From SIG673 sp045653945 (GTDB lineage: Bacteria > Bacillota > Clostridia > Oscillospirales > CAG-272), in contig JAZOML010000016.1 of NCBI GenBank assembly GCA_045653945.1, positions 12,751 to 76,750 on the forward strand: a stretch of DNA of 64,000 nt, read 5' to 3'. Below, piece by piece: positions 16,488 through 25,032 of this stretch. Under the pieces are notes generated by a model. That model saw only the letters and a list, made by a program, of their open reading frames with translations, had not been told where the DNA came from and searched no databases. A program made the translations under genes and the position numbers. The stretch's first letter is position 1; every line of letters starts with the position of its first letter.

Positions 16488-16976
16488 ATGGAAAGAGTGT
16501 CTAAGGAAAACTACTATCTTGATATAGCGCAAACCGTTGCAACGAGAAGCACCTGCTTGCGCAAGTCATTTGGCGCAATAATCGTCAAAAATGACACCAT
16601 AATTTCAACGGGTTACAACGGCGCTCCCAGAGGACGCCTCAACTGCTCGGATATTGGCAAATGTATCAGAGATGAGCTCAATATTCCGCGCGGCGAAAGA
16701 TACGAGCTCTGCCGCTCAGTACACGCAGAGGCTAACGCAATTATAGCCGCATCGAGAGAAAATATGCTCGGTTCAACCCTATATATGGCTTGTCTTGATT
16801 CTAAAACGGGTGAGCTTGTACCAAACACCTGCTCCTGCGCTATGTGTAAAAAGCTAATCCTCAACGCAGGAATTGAAAAGGTTGTTATCCGCAATACAAA
16901 TACGGACTATTTAACTGTTCGCGTTCGCGATTGGCTCGAGGACGACGATAGCCTTGAGGGCAGACGCGGTTATTAA
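16488..16976 (+). CDS. dCMP deaminase (ComEB-like)
   Basis: 162 residues. Zinc ligands and the proton shuttle are visible as HAE (H79, E81) and C117-A-M-C120. The N-terminal MERVSKENYYLDIAQTVATRSTC and NGAPRG are typical of deoxycytidylate deaminases, and a second Cys/His patch (C53, C59) adds a likely structural zinc site. It makes dUMP for thymidylate synthesis. The nrdD/nrdG/dut genes at the other end of the window supply related steps. It heads the plus-strand run to tsaD. Confidence 0.93.
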   Translation: MERVSKENYYLDIAQTVATRSTCLRKSFGAIIVKNDTIISTGYNGAPRGRLNCSDIGKCIRDELNIPRGERYELCRSVHAEANAIIAASRENMLGSTLYMACLDSKTGELVPNTCSCAMCKKLILNAGIEKVVIRNTNTDYLTVRVRDWLEDDDSLEGRRGY

Positions 16977-16995
16977 ATTTTGAACGGAGCTGAAA

Positions 16996-17727
16996 ATGGC
17001 AAAAAATAAAGTCAACACTATATTTTCCAATGATAAGCCCCCAAAAAGCAGGACGGGACTTCTAAAATTCTTAGCATTTGTCCTTGCGGTAACGATAATC
17101 GTGCTATCTGCGGTACTAATCTCGGAGATATTCGGCACTGAGCACCTCGTTTCAAAGAACGGCGGCGCAACAATGATAGATTCTCGCAACGAGGTTACCT
17201 ATAATCTACTGCTTCCCTGTCCTTATTGGGTAAACCTTGATATAAGCAAGCCATACGCAGAATGCGGAGATACGTTATTTTACAAGATTATTTACGTCGA
17301 TACCGACGGTGAAAACAAACACGTTGATCCGCTTAAAATGATTGCTACGGTAGATGACCTTGGCATAGTAGACGTTTATCTTGCTCAAGGCTTTACACTT
17401 CCTACTTTAAGAGAAATGAACCCCGACGCGGGCTTTATTTACTACGTCGGAGCTAAGGAAGTACCTGCGGGAGTTTTAACCAAGGAGCACTCAAAAACGG
17501 TAACCGACCTTATTTTAGACAAAGAAGGCTCGGTTTACCCTTCAAATATCAATCCATCTTCAAGACGAAATATCTACCTGTCCAGCGTAAACTACATTTA
17601 CATTAGATACACCGTTGAATTTTTCGTTACCGAGGACGGCGAAATGTATCTACAAGACCCCATAACGAGAAAATGCGTTAAAGCCACCGCCGAGCTGACC
17701 GAAATTTTTGGAAGCTCAAAGCAATAA
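16996..17727 (+). CDS. Membrane-anchored protein of unknown function
   Basis: 243 residues. A lysine-rich N-terminus of about 24 residues is followed by one transmembrane segment (LAFVLAVTIIVLSAVLISEI) and about 195 extracellular residues of predicted beta-rich character, with two cysteines (in LPCPYW and YAECGD) near 75 and 90 and a third (RKCVK) near 228. GGAG precedes the ATG. No family is recognised. It lies between the deaminase and a protein-tyrosine phosphatase, 9-20 bases from each, so it is in the same operon. Confidence 0.7.
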   Translation: MAKNKVNTIFSNDKPPKSRTGLLKFLAFVLAVTIIVLSAVLISEIFGTEHLVSKNGGATMIDSRNEVTYNLLLPCPYWVNLDISKPYAECGDTLFYKIIYVDTDGENKHVDPLKMIATVDDLGIVDVYLAQGFTLPTLREMNPDAGFIYYVGAKEVPAGVLTKEHSKTVTDLILDKEGSVYPSNINPSSRRNIYLSSVNYIYIRYTVEFFVTEDGEMYLQDPITRKCVKATAELTEIFGSSKQ

Positions 17728-17742
17728 AAGGGAGCTTTGGTT

Positions 17743-18222
17743 ATGATAAACGAATTGCCGGTTCTCCAAAAAAACGATACGCAGACCGACACAAAAACGA
17801 GAGTTTGCTTTGTATGTACGGGAAACACTTGCCGTTCCCCTATGGCGGCGGCAACGCTTAACCACCTCGGCAAGGGCGCATATTTTGCCGCATCCGCAGG
17901 GCTTTCGGCGGTTACGGGAGACCGTATATCAGAAAACGCCGTAAAGGCACTTGAAAACGCAGGGATTAAAAGCACCCCCGAAAACAATTATAAGGAGCAT
18001 AGAGCAATCGAAACGAGCGAGGAATTTCTTGAACGCTTTGATAAAATCGTTGCAATAAGCAAAAGCCACGCCTTCAATTTGATATGCTCCTATCCCACCC
18101 TCGCAGGCAAAATAACGGTTATGCCAACCGATATCCCCGACCCATTTATGTACGGAGAACAGGTGTATAACAAATGCCTTGACACAATAATCAAATGCAT
18201 AAAGGAGCTTTTTGCATTATGA
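17743..18222 (+). CDS. Low-molecular-weight protein-tyrosine phosphatase family
   Basis: 159 residues from the ATG at 17743, with AAAGGGAG eight bases upstream; an in-frame TTG at 17737 sits too close to that site. The P-loop VCTGNTCRSPMA is near residues 25-35 and the general-acid loop DIPDPF near 134. The family dephosphorylates phosphotyrosine or phosphoarginine or acts on small phosphoesters. The last base pairs overlap the rimI ATG (ATGA). Confidence 0.9.
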   Translation: MINELPVLQKNDTQTDTKTRVCFVCTGNTCRSPMAAATLNHLGKGAYFAASAGLSAVTGDRISENAVKALENAGIKSTPENNYKEHRAIETSEEFLERFDKIVAISKSHAFNLICSYPTLAGKITVMPTDIPDPFMYGEQVYNKCLDTIIKCIKELFAL

Positions 18223-18671
18223 TAAGATATGCGTGCGGGGACGACCTTGCATTGATAATTGAAGCGGAAAAACAGTGTTTTTTGGGCGACCCTTGGGGTG
18301 ATAATACCGTTGCTTCAATGATAACTGACGAAAACGTAGGCTTTGCCCTATACTTTTCCGATGATGACCAAAAAAACCTTGCAGCCTACCTCGTATACTC
18401 CAAAACCGACCCTATTGAGCTTTATAAAATCGCTGTCCTTCCTGCCCACCGTAAAGGGGGACTCGGCGCTTTTCTTATGAACGTACTCCTTTCCGTTGCT
18501 GCCGAAAGTGAGGAAAGACGCATCGTTTTAGAGGTACGCGAGGGGAATACCGCCGCCATTTCACTCTATAAGAAATTCGGATTTAAGATGGACTGTGTGC
18601 GCAAAAACTACTACAAAAACCCAACCGAAAATGCGATACTTATGTCGCTCGATTTAAACGAAAGGCAATAA
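18219..18671 (+). CDS. rimI: Ribosomal-protein-alanine N-acetyltransferase
   Basis: 150 residues from the ATG at 18219 in the ATGA overlap, with AAAGGAG upstream; the longer in-frame frame from 18195 lacks such support. The GNAT acetyl-CoA loop is visible as VLPAHRKGGLGAFLM (near 75-90), and LEVREGNTAAISLYKKFGF near 110-128 is typical of RimI. It is placed next to tsaD, as in many Firmicutes. Acetylates ribosomal protein S18 in the model family. Confidence 0.93.
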   Translation: MIRYACGDDLALIIEAEKQCFLGDPWGDNTVASMITDENVGFALYFSDDDQKNLAAYLVYSKTDPIELYKIAVLPAHRKGGLGAFLMNVLLSVAAESEERRIVLEVREGNTAAISLYKKFGFKMDCVRKNYYKNPTENAILMSLDLNERQ

Positions 18672-18673
18672 AA

Positions 18674-19687
18674 ATGCTGATACTTGGAATTGAAAGTTCT
18701 TGTGATGAAACCGCAGCCTCTGTTTGCGAATTTACAAGCGACGGACAAAAGAAAATTCTTTCAAACGCAGTTGCATCGCAAATAGCAATACATAGACTCT
18801 ACGGTGGCGTCGTTCCCGAAATCGCCAGCCGAGCACATAGCGAGGCTATCTGCCCGATAGTTACCGAGGCGCTTGAAACATCGGGAAAAACGCTTGACGA
18901 TATCGACGCAATAGCAGTAACCTCTACCCCCGGTCTTATCGGAGCGCTGCTCGTCGGCGTAAGCTTTGCAAAATCCCTTGCATACGCAACAGGAAAGCCG
19001 CTTATAGCCGTAAACCACATAAAAGGACACGTAGCGGCAAACTATTTCGTATTCCCCGACTTAAAGCCACCATTCCTTGCAGCAGTTGTTTCAGGCGGAC
19101 ACACCTCTATAATTAAGGTAAACTCATATACCGACTTTGAGCGTATCGGAAGAACACGCGACGATGCGGCAGGCGAGGCTTTTGACAAGGTAGGACGCGT
19201 TATGGGACTTTACTACCCCTGCGGAGCGGAAATGGATAAGCTCGCAAGCGAGGGCGACAGTACCGCGTTCAAATTTCCTCTCGCCGCTATCCACGACGAA
19301 ACACTTGACTTTTCCTTCAGCGGACTTAAAACCGCAGTGCTTAACACCTTAAATGGCTTTGCACAAAAGGGTACAGAGTACAAAAAAGAGGATATTGCGG
19401 CATCATTTACCGCCTCGTTTACCGAATCGGTTGCAAAAAAGCTTGAACAAGCCCTGCACCGTACCGAAATGAATACGCTTGTTCTTGCAGGCGGTGTTTC
19501 CGCAAACTCTCACCTTCGCAAAGCCCTTGCCGATATGTGCGAGAAAAATGGCGTACGCTTCTGCTGTCCCCCTCTCTCCCTATGCGGAGATAACGGTGCT
19601 ATGATAGCCGCACAAGGCTATTACGAATACCTCGACGGCAATATTGCCGACATCGACTTAAACCCCGAGGCATCGGGAACATTTTAG
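18674..19687 (+). CDS. tsaD: tRNA N6-adenosine threonylcarbamoyltransferase
   Basis: 337 residues. LGIESSCDETAASV opens the protein, the metal-binding HIKGH is near 115, and PPFLAAVVSGGHTSI follows at about 130. LVLAGGVSANSHLR is near 272. It transfers threonylcarbamoyl to A37 of ANN-decoding tRNAs with TsaB and TsaE, which are not in the window. It starts 2 bases after the rimI stop, so the two are coupled. Confidence 0.97.
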   Translation: MLILGIESSCDETAASVCEFTSDGQKKILSNAVASQIAIHRLYGGVVPEIASRAHSEAICPIVTEALETSGKTLDDIDAIAVTSTPGLIGALLVGVSFAKSLAYATGKPLIAVNHIKGHVAANYFVFPDLKPPFLAAVVSGGHTSIIKVNSYTDFERIGRTRDDAAGEAFDKVGRVMGLYYPCGAEMDKLASEGDSTAFKFPLAAIHDETLDFSFSGLKTAVLNTLNGFAQKGTEYKKEDIAASFTASFTESVAKKLEQALHRTEMNTLVLAGGVSANSHLRKALADMCEKNGVRFCCPPLSLCGDNGAMIAAQGYYEYLDGNIADIDLNPEASGTF

Positions 19688-19767
19688 TAATAATTCTTTT
19701 ACCCCAAAGCAACATACTGAATTTTTATCAAGATTAAATTCCACAGAGTAACCCGGTGGCGTTTATA

Positions 19768-19805
19768 TAAAAGTTTTTGCGAGGCTTTTTTTCAAAAAGC
19801 CGAAA
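19768..19805 (+). repeat. Boundary hairpin repeat, copy 4 (upstream of the isocitrate dehydrogenase gene)
   Basis: ATAAAAGTTTTTGCGA followed by the hairpin GGCTTTTT-TT-CAAAAAGCC; a normal Shine-Dalgarno (AAAGGAG) and the ATG at 19827 come after it. Unlike copies at pcrA, dut and the HAD gene, it does not touch the start codon. Confidence 0.65.
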
Positions 19806-19826
19806 AATAAAAAGGAGAACCCAAAA

Positions 19827-20993
19827 ATGAGAAACTACGAAAACGAAATTGCTATTGCAAAAGAAAAATTTGAAGCAGTGCTTCGCTCCCAGCTTGAAAG
19901 AAACGAGCGCATTATGGCTAACCGCGAGGACGTCGATTTTGAGCACCTCGACAAAATAGTCATCGGTATCTGCGGAGGCGACGGAATCGGCCCGATTATC
20001 ACCAACGCTGCTCAAAGAGTTCTTGAATATATGCTTGCCGACGACGTAAAGAGCGGCAAGATTGAATTTAAGGTTATCGACGGACTCACCATTGAAAACC
20101 GTGTCGCTCATATGCAGGCTATCCCCGATGACGTTATGGCAGAGCTTAAAGCTTGCCACGTTATCCTCAAAGGCCCCACCACCACCCCCAAGAAGGGCGA
20201 TCCGTGGCCGAACATCGAGAGCGCAAACGTTGCTATGAGAAAGGCTCTTGACCTCTTTGCAAACGTTCGTCCCGTAAGAGTTCCCGAGCAGGGAATTGAC
20301 TGGACCTTCTTCCGCGAGAACACCGAGGGCAGCTATGCTGTCGGTTCTCAGGGCGTTGCGGTTACCGACGAGCTATCCGTTGACTTTTGCGTTGCAACCA
20401 CCGAGGGTACCGAGCGTATCGCAAAGGCAGCCTTTGACTACGCAAGAAAAAACAAGAAGGGCAAGGTTTCCATTATCACCAAGGCTAACATTATCAAGGC
20501 AACCGACGGTAAATTCCTTGACCTGTGCTACAAGGTAGCAAAGAACTACCCCGAAATTGAAACCGACGACTGGTTTGTTGACATCACCACCGCAAAGCTT
20601 GTTGACCCCAAGCGCCGTACCTCCTTTAAGGTATTCGTTCTTCCTAACCTCTACGGCGATATCATCACCGACGAGGCAGCTGAATTCCAGGGCGGAGTAG
20701 GTACCGCAGGCTCCGCTAACATCGGACACCGCTACGCTATGTTCGAGGCAATTCACGGCTCCGCTCCCCGTATGATCAGCGAGGGCAGAGGACAGTACGC
20801 AGACCCCTGCTCTATGCTCAGAGCAACCGTAATGCTTCTCTCTCACATCGGCTATCAGGACAAAGCTGACGCTCTTGAGGCGGCTCTTGACAAGTGTATG
20901 TTCACCGAAAAGAAGTACGTAATCACGGGTCGCGACACAGGTGCAACCTGCGAGCAGTTCTCCGACTACGTAATGGAAACCATACTTTCTTGA
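19827..20993 (+). CDS. Isocitrate/isopropylmalate dehydrogenase family enzyme
   Basis: 388 residues. GDGIGPIITNAA near 51, NVRPVRV near 150, FRENTEGSY near 167, NLYGDIITDEAAEFQGG near 275-291, and AIHGSAPRM near 310 form the substrate and metal sites. The C-terminal tail is typical of NAD-dependent isocitrate dehydrogenase-like members, but NADP use or a related 3-hydroxy acid cannot be excluded. AAAGGAG precedes the ATG. Codon use is strongly biased to C-ending codons, a sign of high expression. The stop TGA sits in the apex of a hairpin. Confidence 0.88.
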   Translation: MRNYENEIAIAKEKFEAVLRSQLERNERIMANREDVDFEHLDKIVIGICGGDGIGPIITNAAQRVLEYMLADDVKSGKIEFKVIDGLTIENRVAHMQAIPDDVMAELKACHVILKGPTTTPKKGDPWPNIESANVAMRKALDLFANVRPVRVPEQGIDWTFFRENTEGSYAVGSQGVAVTDELSVDFCVATTEGTERIAKAAFDYARKNKKGKVSIITKANIIKATDGKFLDLCYKVAKNYPEIETDDWFVDITTAKLVDPKRRTSFKVFVLPNLYGDIITDEAAEFQGGVGTAGSANIGHRYAMFEAIHGSAPRMISEGRGQYADPCSMLRATVMLLSHIGYQDKADALEAALDKCMFTEKKYVITGRDTGATCEQFSDYVMETILS

Positions 20994-21040
20994 AAGAAAG
21001 TAGGCAAAGAACTTCCCTCACGGGCTACCGCCCACAGCAC
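20984..21040. repeat. Boundary hairpin repeat, copy 5 (icd stop codon in the hairpin apex)
   Basis: Perfect hairpin ACTTTCTT (20984-20991) / AAGAAAGT (20994-21001); the two apical bases complete the gene's stop codon TGA (20991-20993). It is followed by AGGCAAAGAACTTCCCTCAC and GGGCTACCGC. Confidence 0.75.
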
Positions 21041-21073
21041 AACTTTAAGTTTATGCTAAATCTCCACTTCACA

Positions 21074-21138
21074 TCACGGCGGCGTAAAGATCCTTCCCCT
21101 TTAGGGGAAGGGGAACCGCAATAGCGGTGGATGAGGCT
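21074..21138. repeat. Short palindromic GC-rich repeat element
   Basis: GGCGGCGTAAAGATCC, then hairpin CCTTCCCCT-TT-AGGGGAAGG (21092-21111), then ACCGC-AATA-GCGGT (21115-21128), then GGATGAGG. Two adjacent hairpins with a GGATGAGG end look like a small non-coding mobile palindrome. It occurs once in the window. Confidence 0.6.
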
Positions 21139-21168
21139 TTGAAAGAAAGTAGGCAAAGAACTTCCTTG
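21137..21168. repeat. Boundary hairpin repeat, copy 6
   Basis: TTTGAAAGAAAGTAGGCAAA and GAACTTCC follow the GC-rich element directly. Its flank repeats copy 5, 140 bases upstream, so the GC-rich element lies between two copies. Confidence 0.6.
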
Positions 21169-21255
21169 TAAAACTCATTCGAGAAAACAGGAGCATCGTT
21201 TCACAAAAGGAACTCACGGCATACCAAACAAACACTAATAGAAAGGTAAGCGTAA

Positions 21256-21894
21256 ATGACAGAGCTTTCACCCGCACTTGTGCGCAGACTCCCAAGATAT
21301 TTCCGCGCCCTGATAAAGTTTTACGCCAAGGGCAAGGAGCGTATAAGCTCCGATGAGCTTGCGGGCGAAATGGAGCTAGTCCCCTCGCAGGTGAGAACCG
21401 ATTTAAAGGCGCTGGGTTGTATAGGTCAACGCAGCTACGGCTACGGAATACCCAATCTTTACAAAAAAATAGCGGACATTCTTCAGCTTTCCGATAAGTT
21501 CACCGCAGTAATAGTCGGCTCGGGCGACATCATACGCGCGATTTCTAAAACCGAGGTGTTTACAAAACGCGGAATTAAGCTCGGTGCGGTCTTTACCGAC
21601 GAGTGCGAGAGGGACTGCTACGACGCCCCTCTATGTATGCAATATTCGCTTAAAGAGTTTATCCGTTATTTTGAAATTACACCCCCCGATATAGTAATGC
21701 TCGGCGGTGAGCATACTCAAGTTGGCTTACTTGAGTATCTTGAGGGCAAGGCGCAGAATAGCGATAAAATGCTTGAAATTTGGAATTTTACAAGCGATGA
21801 CCTTGCTTCCGACACTGTAACCGTAAAAAATATCCACCTATCCGACTACATTATGCTCCTTTGCTACGACGCAGGAAAAACGAAAAAAGACTAA
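21256..21894 (+). CDS. rex: Rex-like redox-sensing transcriptional repressor
   Basis: 212 residues. The N-terminal winged helix (RRLPRYFRAL, then SSDELAGEMELVPSQVRTDL) is clearly Rex. In the NADH-binding domain the usual G.GNLG loop reads GSGDII (88-93), so the third glycine is replaced by Ile, and the following F..(GF)...D segment lacks a clear Asp match. NADH sensing may be altered or lost. AAAGG precedes the ATG. It is followed by two DNA replication proteins in one operon. Confidence 0.88.
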   Translation: MTELSPALVRRLPRYFRALIKFYAKGKERISSDELAGEMELVPSQVRTDLKALGCIGQRSYGYGIPNLYKKIADILQLSDKFTAVIVGSGDIIRAISKTEVFTKRGIKLGAVFTDECERDCYDAPLCMQYSLKEFIRYFEITPPDIVMLGGEHTQVGLLEYLEGKAQNSDKMLEIWNFTSDDLASDTVTVKNIHLSDYIMLLCYDAGKTKKD

Positions 21895-21911
21895 ATTATA
21901 GGACTTAAATT

Positions 21912-22961
21912 ATGCAAAAAAAGACATATACCGTAAATTTTGGGAGCGCAGTTGTCGTTTTTCCGAAAAAAGCGGCAAAAAAGATAATAAGCGGTGAGGC
22001 TACCGCAATTGATACCCGAGTACTTTGCGCACTGCTTTCCTTAGGGGACAGTAAGATAACCGAAGCCAAGCTTTGCACCCTTACGGGCTTTGACGAAGGC
22101 GAGGTTACATCTTCACTTTCCTATTGGCGAGGAGCAGGCGTTATAAGCTGCTCCGACGAAGTAGCTACTGTATCGGAAGAACCTAAAAAAGAGCTTGACG
22201 TACCCGTCGTAACAGAACAACCCAAGGAAAAGAGTGTGGACGAGGACTCAAAGAGAAAGATACTGCACTCTACCGCTATGCCAAAATATTCGGGTTTGGA
22301 AATTTCCGAAATGCTTGATAAGGACGGCGGACGACTTCGTGAAATGATAGACGAATGTCAGCAAATAATCGGACATATATTCAGACCAAACGAGGTTAAC
22401 ACCGTACTTGGACTTTGCGATTGGTTGGGACTTGAGCCCGACTATGTTATAACGATATTTGCATACTTTGTCGAAAAGAAGCCTGGCTGTAACGTCCGTT
22501 ACATTGAAAAAGCGGCTATCGACCTTGTAAACAATGATATAATAACCCTTGATGACCTTGATAACTACATAAAAGAAAGAGAGCTTTACGAGGGAATTGC
22601 AGGAAATCTTCGTGCCCTTCTCGGCATTGGCGGCAGAGCTTATACTAAAAAGGAAAACGATATGATTAACCGCTGGGCATCTACCTACGGCTACTCCTTT
22701 GAAATTATACAGCTCGCTTACGAGATTTGCTGCGACGCAAACGGGAAATTCACCTTTGCCTATGCAGGCAAGATACTTGAAACGTGGTATAACGCAGGTG
22801 TACGTACGCTTGAGGACGCCCAAAAGGAGCATAACGCCTTCAGAGAGCAAAAAGAAAAGGGCTCCGACCTTGCAAAAAGCTTCGACACCTCGGAGTTTTT
22901 CTCAAGTGCGCTAAGTAGAAGCTACAAAAATATGGGTACAAAGCCCGACGATAAAAAATAA
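21912..22961 (+). CDS. dnaD: DnaD-domain protein
   Basis: 349 residues. The N-terminal 110 residues form a winged-helix-like DnaD_N region, then a low-complexity acidic linker. Two C-terminal DnaD-type domains are at about 165-235 (SGLEISEMLDKDGGRLREMID, then VNTVLGLCDWLGLEPDYVI) and 245-330 (YTKKENDMINRWASTYGYSFEIIQLAYEI). These proteins remodel DNA at replication start with DnaA/DnaB. It is followed by the helicase loader, as in many Firmicutes. Confidence 0.85.
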   Translation: MQKKTYTVNFGSAVVVFPKKAAKKIISGEATAIDTRVLCALLSLGDSKITEAKLCTLTGFDEGEVTSSLSYWRGAGVISCSDEVATVSEEPKKELDVPVVTEQPKEKSVDEDSKRKILHSTAMPKYSGLEISEMLDKDGGRLREMIDECQQIIGHIFRPNEVNTVLGLCDWLGLEPDYVITIFAYFVEKKPGCNVRYIEKAAIDLVNNDIITLDDLDNYIKERELYEGIAGNLRALLGIGGRAYTKKENDMINRWASTYGYSFEIIQLAYEICCDANGKFTFAYAGKILETWYNAGVRTLEDAQKEHNAFREQKEKGSDLAKSFDTSEFFSSALSRSYKNMGTKPDDKK

Positions 22962-22979
22962 TTTTTAGGAGATAGACTT

Positions 22980-23954
22980 ATGCCCTACTCAATTGAAAGC
23001 ATAAACGAGGCAAAAGGAATAATTGACAGACGCCGTGCGGAGGCTGAGGCTCAGGCGCAGACAAGACTTTTTAAAATCTATGCGCTTTGCCCCGAAATCA
23101 AGGAGCTTGATGCGGAATTTCCGAAAATCGGCGCTAAGATAATCGGACTTTTTGCGGAGAGCTCGTCAGCCGAGGAAAAACAGAAAAAAATAGATGAACT
23201 GCATAAAAAGAGCGATGAGCTTAACGAAAAAAGAGCCGTTCTGCTCACATCACTCGGTTATCCTGTAAATTATACCGCTCCCGACTATAAGTGCAAGAAA
23301 TGTAACGACACGGGATACCTTGAATACAAGATTTGCGACTGTATGAAAAAGGAGCTAACGCTGCTCGGCTTTAAAAATTCGGGACTCGGAGCTCTTCTCG
23401 GAAAGCAAAGCTTTGAAAACTTTTCTCTTGAGTATTATAGCGGTCAAGACCGTGAAACTATGCGCGCAAATCTCGATATTTGCAAGGGTTACGCCGACAC
23501 GTTCAGCGATAAATCGGGTTCAATACTGATGATAGGCGGAACGGGACTCGGCAAAACTCACCTATCCACCTCAATCGCCTCGAAAGTAATCGAAAAAGGC
23601 TTTGACGTGCAGTACGTAACTGCGCAAAACCTTATTGATGACTTCATTTTTGAACGCTACCACCGTTCCTTTACCGATGACAGTCCAAACCGCACCGATA
23701 AATATTTTAAGTGTGAGCTTCTCATAATCGACGACTTCGGTACTGAGGAAAACAATCAGTTCTCGGTATCGGCATTTTATAACCTGATAAATTCAAGATA
23801 TAACGAATCAAAAGCGACAATAATCAATACCAACGTCCGACAAAATGCCATAGTTGAACGCTACACCGAGCGCATAGCATCAAGACTGTTCGGCGAATAT
23901 ACCGTCCTTGCCTTTCCCGGAAAGGACGTAAGAATGCAAAAGCTTATGAAATAA
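22980..23954 (+). CDS. DnaC/DnaI-type helicase loader with zinc finger
   Basis: 324 residues. A helical N-terminus (1-95) precedes the zinc finger CKKCNDTGYLEYKICDC (near 105-120), then an AAA+ domain with Walker A GGTGLGKTHL near 190, Walker B LLIIDDFGTE near 245, and sensor-like TNVRQ near 285. The architecture fits DnaI-type loaders that deliver the replicative helicase. It lies 19 bases after the DnaD gene. Confidence 0.88.
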   Translation: MPYSIESINEAKGIIDRRRAEAEAQAQTRLFKIYALCPEIKELDAEFPKIGAKIIGLFAESSSAEEKQKKIDELHKKSDELNEKRAVLLTSLGYPVNYTAPDYKCKKCNDTGYLEYKICDCMKKELTLLGFKNSGLGALLGKQSFENFSLEYYSGQDRETMRANLDICKGYADTFSDKSGSILMIGGTGLGKTHLSTSIASKVIEKGFDVQYVTAQNLIDDFIFERYHRSFTDDSPNRTDKYFKCELLIIDDFGTEENNQFSVSAFYNLINSRYNESKATIINTNVRQNAIVERYTERIASRLFGEYTVLAFPGKDVRMQKLMK

Positions 23955-24009
23955 ACGCAGAAAATGCGCACAAAATAAAAAAGACCAATATAAAAGGAGC
24001 AAAAAAACT

Positions 24010-24957
24010 ATGTATACAATAGGAATTGACCTTGGCGGAACAAACATCGCCGCAGGACTTGTTAACGAAAGCTATGAGATAATAAGAAAGGCGTCCGTCG
24101 AAACCAGAGCTCAGCGCCCTGCCGACGAAATCGTTAAGGATATGGCTGCAATTTGTATGCAGCTCTGCAAGGACGAGGGTATCAGCATTGACGATATCGA
24201 AAACGTAGGTATCGCAACCCCCGGCACTGCCGCGCGTGATACAGGCGTTGTAAAATACGCAAACAACCTTCCCTTCCGTAACTACCCAATAGCTGCAAAG
24301 CTTAAGGAATTTTTACCTGTAAAGAGCGTTACCATTGCAAACGATGCTGACGCAGCCGCATACGGCGAGGTAGTAGCAGGCGCAGGTAAGGGACACAAGG
24401 ACTTCATTATGATTACACTCGGTACTGGTGTTGGCGGCGGTATCGTCGCAAACGGTCAGCTTTACAGTGGCTTTAACTTTGCGGGCGGTGAGCTTGGACA
24501 TATGGTTATCGTTCACAACGGTCAGCAGTGCTCCTGCGGAAGAAAGGGCTGCTGGGAGGCATATAGCTCCGCAACCGCACTTATCCGTATGACTAAAGAA
24601 AAAATGGAGGAGTGCAAGGACAGCTATATGTGGGAGTACTCCAAGGGTGATATCAATAACGTAAGCGGAAGAACCGCATTTGACTGTATGAGAGCAGGCG
24701 ATGCGGCGGCCAAAGAGGTTGTTGACACCTACCTTTCTTACCTTGCAACCGGTACTGCAAACATCATCAATATTTTCCAGCCATCCGTTATGGCATTTGG
24801 CGGCGGAGTAGCAAACGAAAAGGATAACCTCATCGTTCCGCTCACCAAAATCGTTCAGGGCGATACCTACGGCACTGACGCCTCTGACCGCACAGTTCTT
24901 AAGAGCGCAGTTCTCGGCAACGACGCAGGTATTATCGGCGCGGCGGCACTTCGTTAA
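24010..24957 (+). CDS. glcK: ROK-family glucokinase
   Basis: 315 residues. The ATP-binding motif GIDLGGTNIAAGLV is at the N-terminus, ANDADAAAYGE near 105, the ROK-signature GGGIVANGQLY near 140, and the zinc motif CSCGRKGCWEA near 178. It phosphorylates glucose, or another hexose such as N-acetylglucosamine or N-acetylmannosamine, in the cytoplasm. It is last before a terminator, 55 bases after the loader gene. Confidence 0.9.
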   Translation: MYTIGIDLGGTNIAAGLVNESYEIIRKASVETRAQRPADEIVKDMAAICMQLCKDEGISIDDIENVGIATPGTAARDTGVVKYANNLPFRNYPIAAKLKEFLPVKSVTIANDADAAAYGEVVAGAGKGHKDFIMITLGTGVGGGIVANGQLYSGFNFAGGELGHMVIVHNGQQCSCGRKGCWEAYSSATALIRMTKEKMEECKDSYMWEYSKGDINNVSGRTAFDCMRAGDAAAKEVVDTYLSYLATGTANIINIFQPSVMAFGGGVANEKDNLIVPLTKIVQGDTYGTDASDRTVLKSAVLGNDAGIIGAAALR

Positions 24958-25000
24958 GCGTTACCGCAAAAAAATTAAAGAACGCTGCATTTATATCAAA

Positions 25001-25031
25001 AAACGGCTACCGTTTTCGGTAGCCGTTTTTT
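25001..25031. terminator. Terminator between glcK and the parvulin-like gene
   Basis: Twelve-base-pair stem AAACGGCTACCG (25001-25012) / CGGTAGCCGTTT (25017-25028) with TTTT loop and T run on both strands. Confidence 0.9.
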
Positions 25032-25032
25032 A

